Of a stretch of DNA of 64,000 nt, positions 1 through 6,723 are shown one piece after another. Position numbers and translations under genes: made by a program. The stretch is from Oscillospiraceae bacterium (GTDB lineage Bacteria; Bacillota; Clostridia; Oscillospirales; Ruminococcaceae), in the NCBI GenBank assembly GCA_015067025.1, contig SVNC01000002.1, positions 1 to 64,000 of the forward strand, in the 5' to 3' direction. The notes under the pieces are model-generated. The model did not search any database. It worked only from the letters and a program-made list of their open reading frames with translations, and was not told the DNA's origin. Position 1 is the stretch's first letter. The number at the start of each line of letters is the position of its first letter.

Positions 1-48
1 AAGCGTGAGGGTAACGGAAAGAATATTAAGTATTTCAGACTCAAATAA
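1..48 (+). pseudogene. possible C-terminal tail of a truncated coding region
   Basis: Frame 1 is open from the window edge and reads KREGNGKNIKYFRLK before a TAA at 46-48. The same frame then resumes with KFSPDAIKLFEEE and stops again at 88-90, which looks like coding sequence interrupted by a stop or the end of a gene plus chance reading. It is too short to assign to a family. It may be the 3' end of a gene lying left of the window. Confidence 0.2.
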
Positions 49-109
49 AAATTCAGTCCGGATGCAATAAAACTGTTTGAGGAAGAATAAAGTACTCAAC
101 GATTGCCCC

Positions 110-195
110 GCAGTAAACAAAGAAAAAAGCAAAACAAAAAGAGGGCGCCGACTAAGGCGCCCTCAATTGTTGGTTTGCAGTAAACAAAGAAAAAG
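110..195. repeat. 18-bp direct repeat flanking a terminator
   Basis: The 18-mer GCAGTAAACAAAGAAAAA occurs exactly at 110-127 and at 178-195, one copy on each side of the hairpin at 141-164. The 68-bp offset suggests a small duplication around the terminator. Function unknown. Confidence 0.6.
131..164 (-). terminator. intrinsic terminator of the 266-2749 gene pair
   Basis: GAGGGCGCC (141-149) and GGCGCCCTC (156-164) form a perfect 9-bp stem with a 6-nt loop. Read on the minus strand it is followed by TTTTTGTTTT, a normal U-tract. It lies about 100 bp past the stop of the 266-1537 gene. Confidence 0.8.
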
Positions 196-265
196 AAACT
201 TAAAAACATGTAAAATGTCAATGGTTCTCTATATCAAATTTCAGTATCATTCTTTTGTGTTGCTA

Positions 266-1537
266 TTAATAACCAGAGTATTCGGCTTCCATTTCAGCAA
301 TATACTCCGCTCTTTGTCCAATTTCACCGTGAATACCATCAATTGCATTGCACAATGATTCTAAAAAAACACCCAACTCAACAAAATTATAATAGCGTAT
401 ATTGTTTTGGTATGGACAACAGTTTTTGTCCACCGGATACCTAAATTTACTGGAATCCGAGTCAAAATTATGTAGTTGTTCGCAGTATCGTTTTGCGTTT
501 ACAATAAAATGATCACTTTTCAATATGGAATACAAAGGCATTATTTCATCTTCAACAAAAGAGAATAACTTAGAAACTTTGTGCTTATTCTCATATACAA
601 TTTCACATCTTTTTTGCAGGGGCAATCCAGAGAATTCGAATACAATTGCTTTTAACAACAATTCCACATCATTTCGATATAGGTAACACATAGGATAAAA
701 CATATGTGAAATTAAATTCCCATTTGCACATTCATCAATCATATATTGTTTAAGATAATTTGCGCATTCCAAATATCCACTACAATGTGCATGAAAATCA
801 TCATGATGAAACTCATAACCTACGACTGATTGTTCGTAATAATTTCCGCCCTCATCGAGAAAAGTCGAGGTGCATTGATCATACTCTTTGGAACCTGAGA
901 TCGTTTTATTATTTGTTATACTGTTGTACCAATTCTCAAGAATTTCATAGGCAGCAATCATTTTATTTGCTTCTGCAATTAGGTCTATATGAGTTTGTTT
1001 TTCAAACACGCGTGTAAAAATATATGTTTGATTTCCCCAAAGGTCCTTTTCTTTTTTTATGTGATACGGATATCTAAATGAGTCAGATGCCTTATCAAAA
1101 TTTGCTATGTTATGGAAATACTCTAATAACCATTGTAGTTCATCATCAGGAGGAGATAAAGTTGTATTATCTACTATATATTTTAATATTGATTCGGGGT
1201 CATGAAATGTATCTTTGAAAAAGATAGAGCGGTCTGTCTTATTAGTGATTTGAGTACACGCGATACTCTTCAAAAACAATTCTATGCTGTGACGATACAA
1301 AAAGAAAACTGGGAAAAAATATTGATCTAATTCATCTATTTGGCATTTATCAAGCATACGAGTAACAATTACATCAGCGGCTTGGAAAAATGCTTTGGAA
1401 AAATTGTAAAAAGAATATGATACATCAGTAGCTGTATCAAATCTAATAGAGAATGGAATTCCGTTTCTCGATGGTTTAATTTCACCAGTTATAGTTGGAT
1501 AATGATCTAAGTTCTTATATTTGAAATCGTCTGTCAT
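266..1537 (-). CDS. unknown protein with an internal two-fold repeat, possibly defence-related
   Basis: A 423-residue soluble protein that I do not recognise as a named family. It contains the same pattern twice: residues 77-93 (FLYRHSIELFLK) followed by FDKASDSFRYP at 147-157, and residues 284-300 (YLYRNDVELLLK) followed by FDSDSSKFRYP at 358-368, an offset of about 207-211 residues. The gene therefore looks like an internal duplication of an alpha-helical domain. The Arg-His/Asn positions in the helix recall HEPN-type all-helical domains, but that is inference. The start has a GGAAG ribosome site 7 bases upstream. It lies 33 bp downstream of another unknown gene on the same strand and shares its terminator, so the two are probably co-expressed. 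Confidence 0.75.
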   Translation of the reverse strand: MTDDFKYKNLDHYPTITGEIKPSRNGIPFSIRFDTATDVSYSFYNFSKAFFQAADVIVTRMLDKCQIDELDQYFFPVFFLYRHSIELFLKSIACTQITNKTDRSIFFKDTFHDPESILKYIVDNTTLSPPDDELQWLLEYFHNIANFDKASDSFRYPYHIKKEKDLWGNQTYIFTRVFEKQTHIDLIAEANKMIAAYEILENWYNSITNNKTISGSKEYDQCTSTFLDEGGNYYEQSVVGYEFHHDDFHAHCSGYLECANYLKQYMIDECANGNLISHMFYPMCYLYRNDVELLLKAIVFEFSGLPLQKRCEIVYENKHKVSKLFSFVEDEIMPLYSILKSDHFIVNAKRYCEQLHNFDSDSSKFRYPVDKNCCPYQNNIRYYNFVELGVFLESLCNAIDGIHGEIGQRAEYIAEMEAEYSGY

Positions 1538-1570
1538 AATTATACTTCCTCTGCAACAAATATTGGGGAA

Positions 1571-2749
1571 TTACCAATCCATATTGGATTGATTGTCAAT
1601 GTCAAACCACATTTTTTCAATCAACCATTTCGCCTGTTCTACACTATCTACATTTTCGGTGTAGCGGTCTGTGTCAACGGAAATGGGTAGTCCGCTACGC
1701 ACGAACAACATTGGAATCTCATATATGGTATCCAGCGTTTCCCAAAATTCAGAAAACACTTTTTTAGCATCGAGGTACATCTCATACGAAATTTTATCAG
1801 AGCATCCTTTCACAAATCCCCTCAAGTACTCCTTGCCGACATACATGGGGAAACGACCAAAATTCGGAATCTGTACATAGGCCATCATCTCCCGAGAGAA
1901 TCCTCCATGCGCGTTATGATTGCGATAAACCTCTTTAATGCGTCGCAATGATGAGGTGATCCTGTCGGGCATTGACTCTCCGCACACATCTTGGACTTTA
2001 TTTTCCCAGTGCCACTTAGTATTTCTGATGTAGCTTTTATAATAAGACTTGCTTGTCGCTAATCTGTCTGTAAACGGGTATAGTAGTGTCAATACATGCT
2101 CCAGTGCGGAGAAGAAGGTATCGATATACGCCTCAATGTCATATGTAATTTCCGCCTCAAGTTCACGAAGATAGTCGCTACCTTTCATCCGCATACGTTT
2201 ATATTTACCTTTGGTTTCAATTATGTCATATTTACCATGGCATTTTTCTTCGATGATTCTTTTACGCTGAACAAGGATTTCTATACGTTTTTCGTAAAAA
2301 GCCAGTTTAGAGAAGTAATCGCGAGATTCGTTTTCCATCGAGAAATCATTATTGATTAGTGCCTGTTCTCCAATCAGCATAAATAACTGCTCCAAAAGAG
2401 GCAGTACCTTTTCAAAGATGTCAATAATTTCGTCGCGATATTGCTGTTCTATTGATAGCCGGTAACTCATTTTGAAATGGCCTACTGTGGCAAAGGTTCC
2501 TTTATAATCAAAATCAATAACGTAATTGACTTTCTCGAAGATTCTGTATCTAACATCAAACCCCAGAATTACATCGAAACAATATGCCAGTAAATTTGGA
2601 TCGAGAGGGTTTTCAAAATAGTTGATTTCTACACGTTTATTGTCGTTACGTTGAGTGTTATCTTTTAAAACAGAAATGTCTTTCAATATTGACTTTATAT
2701 CCGAAATCAAACTCTCTGACGTTACAGTTTCTCTTGTATCTTTTGTCAT
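1571..2749 (-). CDS. unknown protein with a HEPN-like RNxxxH motif
   Basis: A 392-residue protein. The ATG at 2749 is preferred over an upstream start inside the tRNA gene because GGAG sits 7-8 bases before it. The N-terminal part is charged and helical, with KRIEILVQRKRIIEEK near residues 154-169. The C-terminal half has a helix FFSALEHVLTLLYPF (212-226) followed by RNHNAH at 276-281. The combination of an ALExxLxLLY helix and R-x4-H is what HEPN ribonucleases carry, and many of those act in toxin-antitoxin or anti-phage systems. That assignment is inference. It is the first gene of a two-gene unit next to a tRNA gene, a common address for accessory genes. Confidence 0.75.
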   Translation of the reverse strand: MTKDTRETVTSESLISDIKSILKDISVLKDNTQRNDNKRVEINYFENPLDPNLLAYCFDVILGFDVRYRIFEKVNYVIDFDYKGTFATVGHFKMSYRLSIEQQYRDEIIDIFEKVLPLLEQLFMLIGEQALINNDFSMENESRDYFSKLAFYEKRIEILVQRKRIIEEKCHGKYDIIETKGKYKRMRMKGSDYLRELEAEITYDIEAYIDTFFSALEHVLTLLYPFTDRLATSKSYYKSYIRNTKWHWENKVQDVCGESMPDRITSSLRRIKEVYRNHNAHGGFSREMMAYVQIPNFGRFPMYVGKEYLRGFVKGCSDKISYEMYLDAKKVFSEFWETLDTIYEIPMLFVRSGLPISVDTDRYTENVDSVEQAKWLIEKMWFDIDNQSNMDW

Positions 2750-2772
2750 ATAGTTATCTCCATGTAAATCAT

Positions 2773-2804
2773 AAAGCCGCAAAGTATCCCTACTTTGCGG
2801 CTTT
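2773..2804 (-). terminator. strong hairpin just 3' of tRNA-Pro(TGG)
   Basis: AAAGCCGCAAAGTA (2773-2786) and TACTTTGCGGCTTT (2791-2804) form a perfect 14-bp stem with a 4-nt loop. It stands between the tRNA and the 2749 start codon. There is no U-run beyond the stem, so it may terminate only partly or mark the end of the tRNA transcript. Confidence 0.45.
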
Positions 2805-2828
2805 CGTATGCGGACGAATCCGCAAATT

Positions 2829-2904
2829 TGGTCGGAGTGACAGGACTTGAACCTGCGGCCTGATGGTCCCAAACCACCCGCTCTACCAGCTGAGCCACAC
2901 CCCG
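2829..2904 (-). tRNA. tRNA-Pro (anticodon TGG)
   Basis: Read on the minus strand, a 76-nt cloverleaf with acceptor CGGGGTG/CACTCCG, D-arm GCTCAGCTGGTAGAGC, anticodon loop TTTGGGA (TGG), T-arm GCAGGTTCAAGTCCTGT, discriminator A and an encoded CCA at 2829-2831. It is the intact member of an array: two truncated tRNA-Pro 5' halves lie upstream on the same strand, and the nearest consensus promoter is beyond them. Confidence 0.95.
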
Positions 2905-2927
2905 ATTTTTATTCGATTTTTTATTGA

Positions 2928-2974
2928 TTTTGCGTAGAAGTGGGACAAACTGTGGTCAAACGCAAATTCTACGC
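2928..2974. other. alternative hairpin, unit 1
   Basis: GCGTAGAA (2932-2939) can pair with TTCTACGC (2967-2974). The overlapping TTTGCG (to 2934) can instead pair with CGCAAA (2961-2966). The two folds share GCG and exclude each other. The loop holds GTGGGACAAACTGTGGTCAA, conserved in unit 2. Confidence 0.55.
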
Positions 2975-3060
2975 TTTTTTGAGATTTTGCAAAGTGCCGA
3001 AAATGCCCGTATTACAAGGCTTTTTCGCACTTTTGATTTTTTGATGCAGCGGAGTTTGTT

Positions 3061-3103
3061 CACGCTCCCAAATGTCGCGCGCTCCCAACTGCGCCACACC
3101 CCG
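3061..3103 (-). pseudogene. truncated tRNA-Pro, 5' half only (copy b)
   Basis: Minus-strand sequence has an acceptor 5' strand CGGGGTG, a D-arm GCGCAGTTGGGAGCGC, the 5' anticodon stem CGACA and the loop TTTGGGA. Homology to a tRNA stops there: there is no 3' anticodon strand, T-arm or acceptor 3' strand. The D-arm and anticodon stem differ from the intact gene at 2829-2904, so it derives from another tRNA-Pro(TGG). Confidence 0.75.
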
Positions 3104-3125
3104 ATTTTTATTCAATTTTTCTTCT

Positions 3126-3172
3126 TTTTGCGTGGAAGTGGGACAAACTGTGGTCAAACGCAAAATCCACGC
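3126..3172. other. alternative hairpin, unit 2, with a compensatory change
   Basis: GCGTGGA (3130-3136) pairs with TCCACGC (3166-3172). Compared with unit 1 (GCGTAGA/TCTACGC) an A-T pair has become G-C on both sides, so pairing is retained. The competing TTTTGCG (3126-3132) with CGCAAAA (3159-3165) is also kept. Confidence 0.55.
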
Positions 3173-3258
3173 TTTTTTGAGTTTTAGTAAAGCACCGAAA
3201 GTCCGCACCGTTGAAGGCTTTTCGGGACTTTCTCATTTTTACTGCTATAACTGCTAGG

Positions 3259-3301
3259 CACGCTCCCAAATGTCGCGCGCTCCCAACTGCGCCACACCCC
3301 G
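3259..3301 (-). pseudogene. truncated tRNA-Pro, 5' half only (copy c)
   Basis: Identical over 43 bp to the fragment at 3061-3103 and broken at the same place after the anticodon loop. Its 5' end at 3301 lies about 14 bp past the expected start site of the consensus promoter at 3322-3350, where a normal tRNA gene would begin. Confidence 0.75.
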
Positions 3302-3321
3302 ACAAAATATTTAACCTAATT

Positions 3322-3350
3322 ATTATATCATCTATTTTGATTTGTGTCAA
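3322..3350 (-). promoter_or_regulatory. consensus sigma-A promoter of the tRNA-Pro array
   Basis: On the minus strand TTGACA (3345-3350) and TATAAT (3322-3327) are perfect hexamers with a 17-bp spacer. It points into the truncated tRNA fragment at 3301; the intact tRNA starts ~420 bp downstream. Confidence 0.8.
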
Positions 3351-3405
3351 GTGTTTTTCTGGATTGTTTTTTTAGTGAAAATTTTTTTGGTAGTCGGTAA
3401 AATGC

Positions 3406-3434
3406 TTGCATAAGGCTTTTAGCTATGGTATAAT
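3406..3434 (+). promoter_or_regulatory. sigma-A promoter of the EAL gene
   Basis: TTGCAT (3406-3411), 17-bp spacer, TATAAT (3429-3434). It ends 37 bp before the chosen GTG start. Confidence 0.7.
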
Positions 3435-3471
3435 TATTTCAATAGGTGGATATATGAACGGAGGGGTGAAA

Positions 3472-5541
3472 GTGAGTGAAAATGCAGTAATCTTGTTACA
3501 CGAATTTTTGTCGAAGGTTAAGGATGCTGATGATATCTGTATACTTCAGCTTCTTATAAACGAATATAGCGGTAAAATATCTGATGAAACTGCACTTCAA
3601 GTTCTTAATGATATAAAAAATATAAGTGAAGAACTTATTATTTTGCGTAGTAAAAGAAAAGATGAAAATGCAAAGAAATTTTCTTCTTTTACAGCAAAAC
3701 AGCAAGATGAATTTGCAGAGGCAGAACGTATTCTTGATAACAATTTACTAAACTATCATTTCCAACCAATTGTCAGTGCGGTAAACGGTTCGATTTATTC
3801 TTATGAAGCACTTATGCGTCCTGACAGCACTATCTGTCCAAGTCCGTATCATATCATGAAATATGCGGAGCTTACGGGAAGACTTGATGATATAGAAAAG
3901 GCTACGTTTATTAACATCCTTGAGATCATAGATAGCAATACAAGTGCTTTTAATGGTAGAAGAGTTTTTATTAACAGTATTCCGACCGCTAAGATTCCAA
4001 ATGAAAGTTGGGAAAAAGTAAGGTTGCTTCTTGCAAAGCATTCAGGAACTGTAGTTGTAGAGATGACGGAACAATCTGAGCTTGAGGATTCAGAACTTGA
4101 GAGAATTGAGTGTATTTATAAGGATTTGGATGTGAAGATAGCTATCGATGATTATGGTACGGGCTATTCAAATGTACAAAATCTGTTACGCTTTATGCCG
4201 CATTATGTAAAAATAGATCGTTCGTTACTTAGCGAAATACAGAACAATCAAAAAAAGCGTCATTTTGTAAAAGAAATCGTTGACTTCTGTCACGATAATG
4301 AAATAAAAGCGTTGGCAGAGGGCGTAGAAACAGGAGAAGAGTTAAGAACTGTTATTCTTCTTGGTGTTGATTTGATACAGGGTTACTATACAGGTAGACC
4401 TGCTGCTGAAATTATAGATTCGATACCTTCCGAAATCCGAAAAGAAATTGAAAGATATCGCAGAGAGCGTGAAGAAGGAAAGGAACTGCGTATCTATAAA
4501 GCTGAAAAATCCGAAAGGGTATCGCTCGACCGACTTGCTATCGAAGGTTATCAACGTGTTGTTATTGGTAAGAACGGGGATGGTGAGGTTACTGTTGCAG
4601 GCACTCCTGGGAAAAAATCCGATATACATCTTGATATATCCGATGGATTTAAAGGAAGCGTTATTCTTGAAAATGCGGAACTTTCTAACGCTAATAACAG
4701 ACCTTGTATAGACATTGGAGAAAATTGCGAAGTAACGCTTGAAACTAATGGAATCAACAATCTTAGAAAAGGCGGTATCCGTGTTCCTGAAAGCTCAAAG
4801 CTTATAGTAAAAGGTAACGGAAGACTTGCTATAAATATAGATGGTTCGGCTTTTTATGCAATCGGAAACGATATGGATTCAAGGCACGGTGAGCTTGTTT
4901 TTGAGCAAGGCGTTGATATTAAGAATAATTCAGCTTCAGGAGTTTGCATCGGATCGGGGCTTGGTGGAAAGATCAATCTTATCAGAGGACAGTTTGCACT
5001 TAATATGACAGGATATCTTGGAGTAGGTATAGGTGCGTTTAACAGCGACTGTACAGCTCGGATATTTGCTTGTGATATTACTATGGATATTTCTTCGCAG
5101 TTTGGTGTTGCAATTGGTTCTATGGAAGGTAATTGCGATCTTTCTGTTCAACATAGTGCTATTAAGGCGTTTATGTCGGGTAGCGATGTGGTAGGAATAG
5201 GAACGTTATCCGGAAGCAGCTGTGATGTTTCTGTATGCGAATCCAGTGTGATTTTTGATATATCAGCAGATAATTCTTCTGCTGTGGCAGCACTCAGAGG
5301 AGATACGAATTTTGAGGTAATCAGAGCAAGTATGCATATAACTTCTAAGGGCGATAATTCACTTGGAGTAGGAGGAACTGTTGGAAAAACCAAATTGCAG
5401 ATGATAAACTCTGATAGCTCTGTAAATCTTGTTACCCGCCTTAATTATATTGATTATATCAATAAGGAGGATGTAAAAATCGAGGGCGGAAGAGCAAGAT
5501 TCAATGTGAACGGGGAAGCAAAAAGCTTTGAGAATACATAA
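3472..5541 (+). CDS. EAL-domain c-di-GMP phosphodiesterase with a C-terminal repeat domain
   Basis: A 689-residue protein expected to hydrolyse cyclic di-GMP. The GTG at 3472 is chosen because GGAGGGG lies 5 bases before it; a TTG at 3406 would overlap the promoter. The EAL domain covers roughly residues 95-340, with the motif YEALMRP (E112), EMTEQ, the metal-binding IDDYGTGYS (D226-D227), VKIDRS and AEGVET (E283), so it looks catalytically intact. There is no GGDEF domain, membrane segment or signal peptide. Residues ~370-680 form a glycine-rich tail with about six ~40-residue repeats marked by short GxGIG-like turns (for example GVGIG, GVAIG, VVGIG, GVGG), which suggests a beta-helix. What the tail senses is unknown. 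It has its own promoter and terminator. Confidence 0.85.
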   Translation: MSENAVILLHEFLSKVKDADDICILQLLINEYSGKISDETALQVLNDIKNISEELIILRSKRKDENAKKFSSFTAKQQDEFAEAERILDNNLLNYHFQPIVSAVNGSIYSYEALMRPDSTICPSPYHIMKYAELTGRLDDIEKATFINILEIIDSNTSAFNGRRVFINSIPTAKIPNESWEKVRLLLAKHSGTVVVEMTEQSELEDSELERIECIYKDLDVKIAIDDYGTGYSNVQNLLRFMPHYVKIDRSLLSEIQNNQKKRHFVKEIVDFCHDNEIKALAEGVETGEELRTVILLGVDLIQGYYTGRPAAEIIDSIPSEIRKEIERYRREREEGKELRIYKAEKSERVSLDRLAIEGYQRVVIGKNGDGEVTVAGTPGKKSDIHLDISDGFKGSVILENAELSNANNRPCIDIGENCEVTLETNGINNLRKGGIRVPESSKLIVKGNGRLAINIDGSAFYAIGNDMDSRHGELVFEQGVDIKNNSASGVCIGSGLGGKINLIRGQFALNMTGYLGVGIGAFNSDCTARIFACDITMDISSQFGVAIGSMEGNCDLSVQHSAIKAFMSGSDVVGIGTLSGSSCDVSVCESSVIFDISADNSSAVAALRGDTNFEVIRASMHITSKGDNSLGVGGTVGKTKLQMINSDSSVNLVTRLNYIDYINKEDVKIEGGRARFNVNGEAKSFENT

Positions 5542-5543
5542 AA

Positions 5544-5577
5544 TAAGCGGTTATGCAAAAGCATAACCGCTTATTTT
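5544..5577. terminator. bidirectional terminator
   Basis: TAAGCGGTTATGC and GCATAACCGCTTA form a 13-bp stem with an AAAA loop, flanked by A/T-rich tails. It separates two convergent genes that end at 5541 and 5576. Confidence 0.85.
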
Positions 5578-5989
5578 ATATCAAAATTCCGTTACAATGG
5601 TCTATTTCGTGCTGGATTATCTGTGCTGAAAACCCTGTAAAAGTTTTTATTTTAGGTTTGAATTCTTTGCTTTCCCATTTTACCTTAATGTTTTTATAGC
5701 GTATGCATTTTCTTGGCTTATCAAGAAGTGAAAGACATCCTTCTTCTGCTTCATAAGGCTCGGATTGCTTTATTATTTCCGGGTTAAACATAACCATATA
5801 GCTATCGTTATCCTGAAATGCTATAATACATTTCTTTACGCCTATCATGTTTGCCGCCATTCCTACACAGGTTACTTTGTGAGCTATGAGAGTTTCAAGA
5901 AGATCGTTTGCTGTTTCTATATCCTCTTGAGTTGCTTTTTCTGATTTTGCGCTCAGAAAAATAGGGTCGTGTACAAGTTCCTTTATCAT
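5576..5989 (-). CDS. def: peptide deformylase
   Basis: A 137-residue metalloenzyme that removes the formyl group from the N-terminal methionine of new proteins. All three family motifs are present: motif I as GMAANMIG (43-50) where GLAAPQIG is usual, motif II EGCLSL with the metal ligand C85, and motif III HEIDHCNG with H127, E128 and H131. The motif I variant occurs in many clostridial short deformylases, so activity is still likely. GGAGG lies 9 bases before the ATG. It has its own promoter. Confidence 0.88.
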   Translation of the reverse strand: MIKELVHDPIFLSAKSEKATQEDIETANDLLETLIAHKVTCVGMAANMIGVKKCIIAFQDNDSYMVMFNPEIIKQSEPYEAEEGCLSLLDKPRKCIRYKNIKVKWESKEFKPKIKTFTGFSAQIIQHEIDHCNGILI

Positions 5990-6020
5990 TTTTAAAATCC
6001 TCCGTCTTTTGCATAATAAA

Positions 6021-6049
6021 ATTATAGCATACTGTTTTGTTTATTTCAA
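6021..6049 (-). promoter_or_regulatory. sigma-A promoter of def
   Basis: Minus strand TTGAAA (6044-6049), 17-bp spacer, TATAAT (6021-6026). The -35 overlaps the stop codon of the upstream ABC gene. Confidence 0.7.
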
Positions 6050-6723
6050 CGCTCACCGGATTTTTTATCAGATATGATCCTTCCATCAGACAACTCAATA
6101 ATTCTTTTGCATTTTTGGGCTATTTGTTTATCGTGAGTAACAATTACAATCGTTTTACCTTCCTTGTTAAGCTTTAAAAACAGTTCCATAATTTCCTCTG
6201 ATGTTTTGCTGTCAAGAGCACCTGTAGGCTCGTCGGCAAGAATCAGAGACGGATTGTTTATAACTGCTCTTGCGATAGCTACTCTTTGTTTCTGACCACC
6301 GGAAAGTTTATATGATGGAGTGTCCTTTTTTTCACTTAATCCGACAAGATTTAAAATATCTCTGATGGATTTTTCTTTATTTAGATTTTTCTTACTATAT
6401 ATAAGCGGGATTGCTATATTCTGACTTACCGTGTATCTTTCTACTAAAGCAAAGTCCTGAAGGACAATGCCAATTTCCATATTTCTTAACCTTGCCTTTT
6501 CTTCTTCGGGAAGTGACGATGCCTTTTTCTCATTTATGTAATACCCACCTTCCGATGCACTGTCGAGCAGTCCCATAATATTGAGAAGAGTGGACTTACC
6601 ACTACCACTTTTACCTATAATAGCAACCAGTTCTCCGTCATTTATTTCAAAGCTGACATCATTGAGAGCCCTGACTTCTTCTTCGCCATAAAATATTTTG
6701 GTAAGATTTTTTATTCTGAACAA
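6046..6723 (-). CDS. ABC transporter ATP-binding protein (MacB/LolD type)
   Basis: A 225-residue ATPase with Walker A GKSGSGKST (about 38-46), signature [13 protein letters not shown], Walker B LILADEPTGALD and H-loop VTHD. This form powers FtsX-like permeases in MacB/Bce-type exporters, which move peptides, antibiotics or lipoproteins rather than import nutrients. It directly follows two permease genes and would be the third gene of that operon. The substrate cannot be told from sequence. A two-component system lies immediately upstream, as with many antimicrobial-peptide-responsive exporters. Confidence 0.88.
   Translation of the reverse strand: MFRIKNLTKIFYGEEEVRALNDVSFEINDGELVAIIGKSGSGKSTLLNIMGLLDSASEGGYYINEKKASSLPEEEKARLRNMEIGIVLQDFALVERYTVSQNIAIPLIYSKKNLNKEKSIRDILNLVGLSEKKDTPSYKLSGGQKQRVAIARAVINNPSLILADEPTGALDSKTSEEIMELFLKLNKEGKTIVIVTHDKQIAQKCKRIIELSDGRIISDKKSGER

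Larger units (their letters stand above)
2905..3301 (-). repeat. two tandem ~198-bp units upstream of tRNA-Pro, each with a broken tRNA 5' half
   Basis: Unit 1 (about 2905-3103) and unit 2 (about 3104-3301) align through their length: the shared run GTGGGACAAACTGTGGTCAA recurs at a 198-bp offset, as do the tRNA-like pieces ending at 3103 and 3301. In the middle the units have diverged while keeping hairpins. The layout on the minus strand is promoter, fragment, filler, fragment, filler, intact tRNA. Confidence 0.8.

Noticed and set aside
2750-2872. Upstream extension of the HEPN-like protein gene to 2872
   Set aside because: It would translate part of the tRNA-Pro gene (RRFKSCHS is the familiar tRNA read-through pattern), and the ATG at 2749 has a good ribosome site.
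2969-3208. 79-residue minus-strand frame containing RGVAQLGAR
   Set aside because: That peptide is a translated tRNA fragment; the frame lies over the tandem units and has no ribosome site.
2905-3301. CRISPR-like repeat array
   Set aside because: Only two long units exist, with diverged interiors and tRNA homology, and no cas gene is near.
3454-3471. ATG at 3454 as start of the EAL protein
   Set aside because: Possible, but GGAGGGG is placed for the GTG at 3472, and the ATG has only a weak GGTGG before it.
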